This document shows, piece after piece, positions 1 through 4,912 of a stretch of DNA of 5,953 nucleotides (within the stretch, counting starts at the first letter, position 1; each line of letters begins with the position of its first letter). The position numbers were made by a program, and so were the translations under genes. The stretch covers positions 1 to 5,953 of the forward strand of contig JAUWMS010000184.1 in NCBI GenBank assembly GCA_030613045.1, read 5' to 3'. Under the pieces are notes generated by a model, which saw nothing but the letters and a program-made list of their open reading frames with translations, was not told the DNA's origin and did no database searches. This DNA comes from Candidatus Latescibacterota bacterium. Lineage in GTDB: Bacteria > Latescibacterota > 4484-107.

Positions 1-332
1 AGCTTCACGACATCCACGGGCTTTCTTTTACCTTTTGGAGGACCCACGAAATCCAGAGAGTCATTCAGCATCGTCTCGGTGGAGGTTACCAATTCGATAA
101 TAGAGTCAAGAATTTCGTAATCTTTTTCTTCGAGCGTGCCCCGCCTGCGCAGGGACCGGGCCAAAAGACCGAGCGTGATCAGGGGCCTTCGCATCTCGTG
201 CATAAGATACGCCTGGGCATATCCAAGTTCCGCCATCCGTTTGTGCTGCCTTTTCTTATTTATTGCATCTTCGTCCGATTTTTCGTCCTCAAGAGGGACG
301 GACGCATCGCAGGACTTCTTTTTATCTTCCAT
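1..332 (-). CDS. Histidine kinase, N-terminal part (partial, runs off left edge)
   Basis: About 110 residues are visible before the window ends. Residues 1-32 are highly charged (Lys/Asp/Glu) with no signal peptide or membrane segment, so the kinase is probably cytoplasmic. From about residue 33 there is a DHp dimerisation/phospho-acceptor helix with the H-box HEMRRPL; His45 is the expected autophosphorylation site. The usual Asn of HExRNPL is Arg here. A second charged helix follows (about residues 65-95). The ATP-binding domain would lie beyond the window. The ATG at 332 is only 9 nt after the proA stop, and its AGGAG site lies inside the last proA codons, so translation is probably coupled. 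There is no sensor domain before the DHp domain, so input may come through a partner protein. Family assignment is confident; substrate and signal are unknown. The nearby receivers are candidate partners (inference). Confidence 0.8.
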   Translation of the reverse strand, partial: MEDKKKSCDASVPLEDEKSDEDAINKKRQHKRMAELGYAQAYLMHEMRRPLITLGLLARSLRRRGTLEEKDYEILDSIIELVTSTETMLNDSLDFVGPPKGKRKPVDVVK

Positions 333-341
333 AAATTTGAG

Positions 342-1604
342 TCACTCCTTTTTCCACGTATGGAGCTCGCCCATCACCTGGCCTGCTCCCCATATCACAT
401 GCTTGTAACTGGTCAACTCCTCCAACCCCATCGGGCCCCGCGCGTGAAGCTTATCCGTGGAAATGCCGATCTCCGCGCCCATGCCCAGCGATTCGCCGTC
501 GCAGAACATCGTGGAGGCGTTCACCAGAACCACCGCCGAATCTACCTCTTGAACGAATTTACGTGCCCGACTTTCGCTATCCGTCACAATGACGTCGGTA
601 TGATGCGACCCGTACCGATTGATGTGCCCGATGGCTTCAGAGACACCTTCCACCACGCGCACCGATACGACGGTGTCCAGATACTCCGTGCTCCAGTCTT
701 CTTCCGTGGCTGGCTCGACGTCGGACACCACAGCCCGTGTCCGGTCGCATCCCTTAACCGTGACTCCACACTGCCGGAAGGCTTGGACAATGTACGGCAG
801 TTTGTTGCGCATACTTTGGGACACGAGAAACGTCTCCATGGCGTTGCACACTTCGGGCATCAGGCATTTGGAATCGAGCGCGATCTCGATGGCACGACGG
901 AGGTCCGCGCTTTCATCCATATAAACGTGGCATATCCCCGCGAAATGCTTGATCACCGGGATCCGTGATTTTTCACTGACCGACTGGATGAGGCCCTTGC
1001 CGCCTCGGGGAATCACCAGATCAATGTACTCGTTCAGTTGAAGAAGATCGTTGACTTCCTCGTGCGAGCCGGAGATCGCTTGAATGGCCTCCGGCGGCAG
1101 TCCCGCTTCAGATAGTGATTCCCGCCATAGATCGCCAATCAGCGCGTTACACTGCTTCGCCTCCGAGCCGCCTCGAAGGATCGCCGCATTGCCGGACTTC
1201 AGACAAAACGCGCCTGCATTCACGGTCACATGCGGCCGCGCCTCGTAGATCATGAGGATGACGCCCAGCGGGACACGGACGCGACTCGCTTCCAGTCCGT
1301 TGGGGCGACGATCTATGCGATAGGATTGACCCACCGGGTCCGGCAACGCCTCGATCTTGCTCAGACAGCGAATACGGCTATCAATCTTTTCTTCACCAAA
1401 ACGGAGACGATCTATCAAGTGAATCGCCAGACCACTTGATTTCGCCTCAGCAATATCCACTTCGTTTGCAGAGAGGATCTCTCGTTTTCGGGCCGCCAGT
1501 TTCCCGGCCATCGCGTTGAGCACGGCGTTTTTCTGTTTTGTTGTGCTCGTGGCAACGATGGTAGAACAGTTTCGAGCTCTTTGTGCGATTGTTCGGACGT
1601 CCAT
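342..1604 (-). CDS. proA: Gamma-glutamyl phosphate reductase (glutamate-5-semialdehyde dehydrogenase), divergent
   Basis: ProA reduces gamma-glutamyl phosphate to glutamate-5-semialdehyde with NADPH, the second step of proline synthesis, in the cytoplasm. At 420 aa it has normal family length. Visible marks are the catalytic Cys253 in PEVCNAMET, the Rossmann-side RGGSEA (144-149), IPRGGKGLI (198-206), the family signature ending GHINRYGSHHTDVI (326-339), and the C-terminal LHARGPMGLEEL (386-397). AGGAGG lies 8 nt before the ATG. Oddities: the near-invariant NASTRF loop reads NASTMF (Met366), the following FGLG reads LGMG, and the usual QRP before the catalytic Cys reads LMP. No proB or other proline gene is adjacent; neighbours are signalling genes. 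It may be a second, specialised ProA copy rather than the housekeeping one (inference). The family call is firm; unaltered activity is not assured. Confidence 0.92.
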   Translation of the reverse strand: MDVRTIAQRARNCSTIVATSTTKQKNAVLNAMAGKLAARKREILSANEVDIAEAKSSGLAIHLIDRLRFGEEKIDSRIRCLSKIEALPDPVGQSYRIDRRPNGLEASRVRVPLGVILMIYEARPHVTVNAGAFCLKSGNAAILRGGSEAKQCNALIGDLWRESLSEAGLPPEAIQAISGSHEEVNDLLQLNEYIDLVIPRGGKGLIQSVSEKSRIPVIKHFAGICHVYMDESADLRRAIEIALDSKCLMPEVCNAMETFLVSQSMRNKLPYIVQAFRQCGVTVKGCDRTRAVVSDVEPATEEDWSTEYLDTVVSVRVVEGVSEAIGHINRYGSHHTDVIVTDSESRARKFVQEVDSAVVLVNASTMFCDGESLGMGAEIGISTDKLHARGPMGLEELTSYKHVIWGAGQVMGELHTWKKE

Positions 1605-1612
1605 AAATCATT

Positions 1613-1618
1613 CCTCCT
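1613..1618 (-). promoter_or_regulatory. Ribosome binding site of proA
   Basis: AGGAGG lies 8 nt upstream of the ATG at 1604, a strong site that fixes the start. The surrounding ACAGGAGGAAT is also found before the sigma-54 activator gene. The 87 nt between the receiver gene stop and proA hold no convincing terminator, which supports co-transcription. Confidence 0.75.
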
Positions 1619-1691
1619 GTGCGGGCGCATCACTTTGCAAAGGGCCACGGTAGAGGACGAGGGTTTGCTTTGTCTCCGGCTTTATCTCATC

Positions 1692-2060
1692 TTACCGCTT
1701 TTCCTGAAGAAGTCGGGAAAGTTCAACGCTCAACATCATCAGGGATAAAGGCTTGGTGAAGAACCCGTTCGCCCCATGATTCAATGCATCCACCCACGTA
1801 TAGGCCGCGGTACCGCTCACCATAAACACTACTGGCATAGAAGACGTGCTCCCGCGGATCCGTCGCACCAGTTCAAACCCGTTCAGGTCGGGCAGTTCTA
1901 TTTCGGATAGAACCAGATCCGGCGCGTGCTCCAATAGAATCTGCAGCGCCTCCTGCCCGTCGTGCGCGGTCTGACATGTGATGCGCATCTCTTCCGTGCA
2001 AAACTCCTGCAACATGTCCAACGAGTCTTCATTGGGATCCACGATCAAGATATTCGCCAT
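1692..2060 (-). CDS. Single-domain response-regulator receiver with Glu at the phospho-acceptor position
   Basis: This 122-aa protein is a stand-alone REC (CheY-like) domain with no output domain. The alternating beta/alpha pattern is clear: ILIVD (strand 1), DLVLSEIELPDLNG (strand 3 and loop), PVVFMVSG (strand 4), and FFTKP with Lys103. Asp8 of the acidic pocket is present, but the second acidic residue is Pro9. The residue aligned with the phosphorylated Asp is Glu53 (GAA codon). Ser82 occupies the Thr/Ser switch position. In known REC proteins an Asp-to-Glu change can mimic the phosphorylated state, so this protein may be locked on or act as a phosphorylation-independent binding module (inference). 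AGGAAG lies 6 nt before the ATG. It sits between a small ORF and proA in the same tight string. REC fold is confident; target unknown. Confidence 0.9.
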   Translation of the reverse strand: MANILIVDPNEDSLDMLQEFCTEEMRITCQTAHDGQEALQILLEHAPDLVLSEIELPDLNGFELVRRIRGSTSSMPVVFMVSGTAAYTWVDALNHGANGFFTKPLSLMMLSVELSRLLQEKR

Positions 2061-2075
2061 GAAGGTCTTCCTCTT

Positions 2076-2375
2076 CTAAGGATTCCTTGGTTCTCTCTGC
2101 ATCCCCAACCCAGATAAAGGCTCGGTGTCCGCTTTAGATGACGCCGACTTGTTGGCTATCGGCGATAGTTTTTTTGGGGTGTTCTCTTCCTCGGTTGCCG
2201 ACTTTGGCGCCAAAGGATATCTCTCTTCTCCCTCCTGCCTGCAAAACGCGTGTCTTTTAGGAAGGTTCGAAGACGATAAGAACGGCAGAGATACCGACAT
2301 TGAGCAGGTATCCTCATTTCGGTTGATTATGAGACTTTTGTTAAGGGCAAAGGACCTCCAGTCCATGAACTTCAT
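2076..2375 (-). CDS. Small hypothetical protein, 99 aa, no recognised family
   Basis: I recognise no family. The product is hydrophilic and rich in Ser, Lys and Glu, especially over residues 45-99, with no membrane segment, signal peptide or obvious fold. In favour of a real gene: the ATG at 2375 has AAGGA 6 nt upstream, it starts 28 nt after the rpsU stop, it ends 15 nt before the next receiver's ATG, and it fills an otherwise empty gap in a gene string on the same strand. Against: composition looks disordered, and an 84-codon opposite-strand frame overlaps it, so the open frame could be chance. The N-terminal 25 residues (MKFMDWRSF...) look more protein-like than the tail. If it is not a gene, this ~340-nt stretch would be an untranslated spacer of the operon. 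Confidence 0.42.
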   Translation of the reverse strand: MKFMDWRSFALNKSLIINRNEDTCSMSVSLPFLSSSNLPKRHAFCRQEGEERYPLAPKSATEEENTPKKLSPIANKSASSKADTEPLSGLGMQREPRNP

Positions 2376-2403
2376 GTAAATTCCTTCATAGGTGCTATGC
2401 CCT

Positions 2404-2607
2404 CTATATTCCTTCCAGTTGAGCGCGCTTACGCGCCCTTCGGATAGCTGCTTTGTGTTTCATCCGTCGCGCTTCACTCGGTTTGATGAAAAACATGTTC
2501 TTTCTTATGTCCTTCGTCACGCCTTGCTTTTCGATCTTTTTTTTTAACCGCTTCAGTGCCTTTTGAATGGGCTCTCCTTCCCGCACTTGTACACTGAGTG
2601 GCCCCAT
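2404..2607 (-). CDS. rpsU: Small ribosomal subunit protein bS21
   Basis: The 67-aa product matches bS21 along its length: VQVREGEPIQKALKRLKKKIEKQG at the N-terminal side, then the conserved FFIKPSEARR region and a very basic C-terminal helix (about residues 45-63). bS21 binds the 30S platform next to the anti-Shine-Dalgarno end of 16S rRNA and helps mRNA selection at initiation. The frame is open to an ATG at 2694, but I choose the ATG at 2607: it gives the canonical MGPLSVQVRE start and has GAGAGGAG 10 nt upstream, while the upstream ATG lacks a Shine-Dalgarno and would add 29 non-conserved residues. The setting is unusual: not with dnaG/rpoD but between receiver genes downstream of a sigma-54 promoter. 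A run of nine A (2537-2545) sits in the codons around LKKK. Confidence 0.93.
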   Translation of the reverse strand: MGPLSVQVREGEPIQKALKRLKKKIEKQGVTKDIRKNMFFIKPSEARRMKHKAAIRRARKRAQLEGI

Positions 2608-2617
2608 CCGTCTCAGT

Positions 2618-2625
2618 CTCCTCTC
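2618..2625 (-). promoter_or_regulatory. Ribosome binding site deciding the rpsU start
   Basis: GAGAGGAG precedes the ATG at 2607 by 10 nt. The alternative in-frame ATG at 2694 directly abuts the stop codon of the upstream gene and has no comparable site. The 87 nt between that stop and rpsU are therefore best read as an untranslated spacer or leader. Confidence 0.7.
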
Positions 2626-2694
2626 TATTCTATGGGTCGGCTGTAGAACGATTCTATATGAGATGTGGTATAGATCCAGATCATTACCCGGCAT

Positions 2695-3069
2695 TCAAAT
2701 AGCCTGGCCCCCGGCCATGAGCACTTGCTCAAGTTGGTTGGCCAGTTGGTCAGGAGCGTCGAATTTACCCAGCAGGAAGGTCTGCCGCTGAGACAAGATC
2801 GCCTGATCGCTCTGCGCGTCCGTCGAGGAACCGATTACGACCACCGGCGTTTGCTCGTCGAAGTCCCGTACATTCAGAATGAACTCCAACACATCCACGT
2901 CCGCGTGATTTCGATCTACGATGACGGCCGCAAAACGTTCGTGGCGCAGCCTGTCGAGCGCTTCCCGGATAGTTTTCCGCACAAGCGGGGCAAAGCCAAA
3001 ATCGAAAAGCGCCTCTATGAGGTCCCTGTTGTGGTCGGTTCCCAATATCAGCACAGCAGTCGAGTTCAT
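2695..3069 (-). CDS. Receiver-like single-domain protein, first gene of the sigma-54 operon
   Basis: From the chosen start the product is 124 aa and follows the REC beta/alpha pattern: AVLILGTDHN (strand 1), AAVIVDRN (strand 3), PVVVIGSS (strand 4), FLLGKFD (strand 5). Asp52 aligns with the phosphorylated Asp, Ser81/Ser82 with the Thr/Ser switch and Lys102 with the conserved Lys. The acidic pocket is reduced to Asp12 (GTD instead of VDD), and the usual KP is KF. It is divergent but could still accept a phosphate. An in-frame ATG at 3102 would add 11 residues (MYFLFSRREEK). I prefer 3069 because the REC fold begins there and a purine-rich AAGGGAAGAG lies just upstream. Its TGA is followed by the rpsU spacer with no terminator. 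No output domain, so it probably acts by protein contact (inference). Confidence 0.78.
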   Translation of the reverse strand: MNSTAVLILGTDHNRDLIEALFDFGFAPLVRKTIREALDRLRHERFAAVIVDRNHADVDVLEFILNVRDFDEQTPVVVIGSSTDAQSDQAILSQRQTFLLGKFDAPDQLANQLEQVLMAGGQAI

Positions 3070-3139
3070 TTTCTCTTCCCTTCGCGAGAACAGGAAATAC
3101 ATCGAAAATCACCATTCCCCCCCTTGCTTCCTTCAAAAA

Positions 3140-3154
3140 GCAATTAGTGTGCCA
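3140..3154 (-). promoter_or_regulatory. Sigma-54 (RpoN) -24/-12 promoter
   Basis: On the minus strand TGGCACACTAATTGC matches the core TGGCAC-N5-TTGC at every defined base, with exactly 10 bp between the GG (3153-3152) and GC (3141-3140). It is followed by a T-rich stretch, also typical. Transcription would begin near 3128, about 59 nt before the receiver ATG at 3069. A sigma-54 activator gene lies immediately upstream and candidate enhancer repeats sit at suitable distance, which strongly supports function. Confidence 0.88.
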
Positions 3155-3222
3155 AAGAACGAACCGGCAGACCTATCTCTTGATGAAGACGTCACTTATA
3201 AACTTTGTCGTCGCTCCAGTCC

Positions 3223-3240
3223 CTTGCGTACTTCCGCAAG
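3223..3240. repeat. Inverted repeat CTTGCG-N6-CGCAAG
   Basis: Perfect 6-bp arms flank a 6-bp centre. It lies about 95-112 bp upstream of the predicted start site. No T-tract follows on either strand, so it is not an intrinsic terminator; it may be a protein-binding dyad or chance. Confidence 0.4.
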
Positions 3241-3260
3241 AAGCGAGTTAGAAGCTATAA

Positions 3261-3284
3261 GTGTGCATAAACGGTACACATCAT
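3261..3284 (-). promoter_or_regulatory. Candidate activator binding site 1 (enhancer repeat, promoter-proximal copy)
   Basis: The minus strand reads ATGATGTGTACCGTTTATGC followed by ACAC. It matches 17 of 20 bases with the copy at 3303-3326 (common core ATGTGTACC-N-TTT-N-TGC). This copy also has dyad character: GTGT and ACAC ends with extra GC pairing around a central 7 bp. It is about 120 bp upstream of the -24 element. Binding by the adjacent activator is inferred. Confidence 0.6.
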
Positions 3285-3298
3285 CACGCACAGGGGGT

Positions 3299-3313
3299 TT
3301 TCTGCGGCAGAAA
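3299..3313. repeat. 15-bp perfect palindrome TTTCTGC-G-GCAGAAA
   Basis: Seven-base arms surround a single central base, a geometry that suits a dimeric DNA-binding protein rather than an RNA hairpin. It lies between the two enhancer-like repeats and overlaps the promoter-distal one (3303-3326), so a second regulator could compete there. Confidence 0.55.
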
Positions 3314-3326
3314 TGGTACACATTAT
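3303..3326 (-). promoter_or_regulatory. Candidate activator binding site 2 (enhancer repeat, promoter-distal copy)
   Basis: The minus strand reads ATAATGTGTACCATTTCTGC, matching the other copy at 17 of 20 positions. The offset is exactly 42 bp, four turns of B-DNA, so both copies face the same side of the helix. It is about 160 bp upstream of the -24 element. Confidence 0.6.
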
Positions 3327-3340
3327 GGACGGGAACTCTG

Positions 3341-3357
3341 TGACAAAAACGCTGTCA
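3341..3357. repeat. Dyad TGACA-N7-TGTCA
   Basis: Perfect 5-bp arms with a 7-bp centre, about 215-230 bp upstream of the predicted start site. Its N7 spacing resembles the GTGTGC-N7-GTACAC dyad of the nearby proximal repeat, but the arm sequences differ. It may be a third regulator site or chance. Confidence 0.35.
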
Positions 3358-3452
3358 GGGAAGGGAGAAATACTTGGAAGCTCAGCACAGACACGATATT
3401 AAAGCCACGCGAGGAGGTAAACGCGGAAAGAGGGGGTGTGCTATTTGTGCAC

Positions 3453-4817
3453 TTATTGGATGCCATGTTTGCGAAGCTTGTTGTACAGTGCGCGCCGGCT
3501 GATGCCGAGGAGTTCTGCTGCACGCTTACGGTTGTTCTTGGTCGCAGCAAGTGCCCGAATGACCATCTCTCGTTCGACCTCGTCTAAGGGAGTGCCGATT
3601 TCAAAGCTCACCTTGGGATGGACGGGACGATCCGGCCGGAATCGGGGAGGCAGGTGCTCAGGAAGAATGACTTCTCCTGTACAAACCAGTACGGCGCGTT
3701 GAATGACATTCTTCAACTCGCGCACATTGCCCGGCCAATCGTACGACTCAAGCAGACTGACGCACTCGGGAGCAATGCCCAGGATGTTTTTCTGGAACTT
3801 ATGGTTGTAACGCTTTAAGAAGTCGTCAATAAGCAGAGGAACGTCTCCCTGACGCTCCCTCAGCGGGGGCATAACGATGCGAAACACATCGAGACGATAG
3901 TAGAGATCCTCTCGAAATATCCCCCGCTGGACCGCATCGGCCAGGTCCTGATTGGATGCCGCGATCAGCCGGACGTTACTTGAAATGCTTCGTCGGCTTC
4001 CAAGCCGATGGAACTTCTTTTGCTCGATAAGACGCAGCAGACTGACCTGCACTTTCTCTTCGATCGTGCCGATCTCATCCAGGAACACGGTTCCATTTCT
4101 CGCCTGCTCGAAAATGCCTTTGCGTCTTTCGGCGGCTCCGGTGAACGCTCCCTTCTCATGGCCGAAGAGTTCACTCGCAACGAGTTCCGCAGGTGTGGCG
4201 CCCAGATTTACCGGAATGTACGGGCCTTCCCTGCGAACGCTCTGTTGATGGATAGCCTGTGCGGCCAGATCCTTGCCCGTGCCCGTCTCGCCTTCCAGCA
4301 AAACGTGTATATCGGTTGCCGCCGCTTGGCGTATTTGCCGATAAACGCTTTGCATGGAGGGAGATCGGCCAATAAGCTTTTCAAATTGGACCTTGCGTTT
4401 ATCGGCCTCCAAAAGCAGATTGGCGCCGTATCGCGGCCTCTGCTCAATCGCCGTTTCAATCAAGAGGCGCAGTTCTTCATCGCCTATGGGGAGTTTGGCA
4501 TACTGATACATGCCTGCCTTCAGCGCGGACATTGCAATTTGGATATCCCGGGACTCTACTACGAAGAGAACCTGCGTCGTGGGGCTTTTGGCGGCGATCA
4601 CCTCAAGCAACTCAATACCGTTGATCTCCCCCGCCTTGAACGCAACGCTTGTGATGACCAACACATCGTACGACTCCGATTCGAACCGTTCCAATACGCG
4701 GTCAATATTCGACTCTCGAATCACGTGAACCCACTTCTCCGGGAACAGTCCTTTGAGCCGCTGCACCAGTTCGACGTTCCTGCTAACCACTATGATTTTT
4801 ATAGGTTTTGATTCCAT
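3453..4817 (-). CDS. Sigma-54-dependent transcriptional activator (NtrC family) with degenerate receiver
   Basis: This 454-aa protein is a bacterial enhancer-binding protein that uses ATP hydrolysis to open sigma-54 promoters. Domains: REC-like (about 5-122), AAA+ (about 145-385) and Fis-type HTH (about 412-452, KRAAELLGISRRALYNKL). AAA+ motifs are intact: Walker A GETGTGKD (176-183), the sigma-54-contacting GAFTGA (223-228), Walker B GTVFLDE (242-248), and FREDLYYRLDVF (301-312) with candidate arginine fingers. The receiver is degenerate: the acidic pair is Ser12-Arg13 and Thr56 replaces the phospho-acceptor Asp, with three extra residues in the following loop. Control is probably not by phosphorylation of this domain. 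The ATG at 4817 is chosen for its AGGAGGA 3 nt upstream and because the REC strand starts at once; an ATG at 4868 lacks both. It most likely drives the adjacent -24/-12 promoter (inference). Confidence 0.95.
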   Translation of the reverse strand: MESKPIKIIVVSRNVELVQRLKGLFPEKWVHVIRESNIDRVLERFESESYDVLVITSVAFKAGEINGIELLEVIAAKSPTTQVLFVVESRDIQIAMSALKAGMYQYAKLPIGDEELRLLIETAIEQRPRYGANLLLEADKRKVQFEKLIGRSPSMQSVYRQIRQAAATDIHVLLEGETGTGKDLAAQAIHQQSVRREGPYIPVNLGATPAELVASELFGHEKGAFTGAAERRKGIFEQARNGTVFLDEIGTIEEKVQVSLLRLIEQKKFHRLGSRRSISSNVRLIAASNQDLADAVQRGIFREDLYYRLDVFRIVMPPLRERQGDVPLLIDDFLKRYNHKFQKNILGIAPECVSLLESYDWPGNVRELKNVIQRAVLVCTGEVILPEHLPPRFRPDRPVHPKVSFEIGTPLDEVEREMVIRALAATKNNRKRAAELLGISRRALYNKLRKHGIQ

Positions 4818-4820
4818 GAT

Positions 4821-4827
4821 TCCTCCT
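4821..4827 (-). promoter_or_regulatory. Ribosome binding site deciding the activator start
   Basis: AGGAGGA lies just upstream of the ATG at 4817 (3 nt gap, slightly short but strong). It rules in favour of 4817 over the in-frame ATG at 4868. Confidence 0.7.
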
Positions 4828-4912
4828 GTTTTTTTTACGCACGTTACGCCTCCACAAAGTGATCGCACACGGTCCGTTCAGGATAGAGGATTAAATAAAT
4901 GCCCCTTTTTTC

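Larger units (their letters stand above)
3070..3452 (-). promoter_or_regulatory. Operon control region between the activator gene and the receiver/rpsU operon
   Basis: These 383 bp contain no gene I can support. In transcription order they hold a TGACA dyad (3341-3357), a direct repeat copy (3303-3326), a 15-bp palindrome (3299-3313), the second direct repeat copy (3261-3284), a CTTGCG dyad (3223-3240), the sigma-54 promoter (3140-3154) and a short 5' leader with a run of seven G (minus strand, near 3117-3123). Compact enhancers upstream of one -24/-12 element is the normal arrangement for NtrC-family control. I see no clear intrinsic terminator after the activator gene, so some read-through is possible. 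Confidence 0.7.

Noticed and set aside
890..896. TGGCACG on the plus strand, like a -24 element
   Set aside because: No TTGC at the required distance and it lies within the proA coding region.
198..968. 256-codon open frame on the plus strand
   Set aside because: It lies opposite proA, whose motifs are unmistakable; the translated frame shows no domain and is a shadow.
2156..2175. Short hairpin CTATC-GGC-GATAG followed by seven T on the plus strand
   Set aside because: Only a 5-bp stem, and it points against the transcription of all supported genes.
2608..2694. 29-residue N-terminal extension of bS21 from the ATG at 2694
   Set aside because: No Shine-Dalgarno at 2694, residues not bS21-like, and a good site exists for the ATG at 2607.
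3172..3186. Partial IHF-like site (ATCAA on the minus strand) between promoter and enhancer repeats
   Set aside because: Position is right for DNA bending but the second half of the consensus does not match well.
3411..3702. Plus-strand AGGAGG near 3411 with a GTG-started frame at 3436
   Set aside because: Spacing to the GTG is too long and the frame is antisense to the activator HTH; no recognisable protein.
4008..4811. 267-codon open frame on the plus strand
   Set aside because: Antisense shadow of the AAA+ and receiver parts of the sigma-54 activator.
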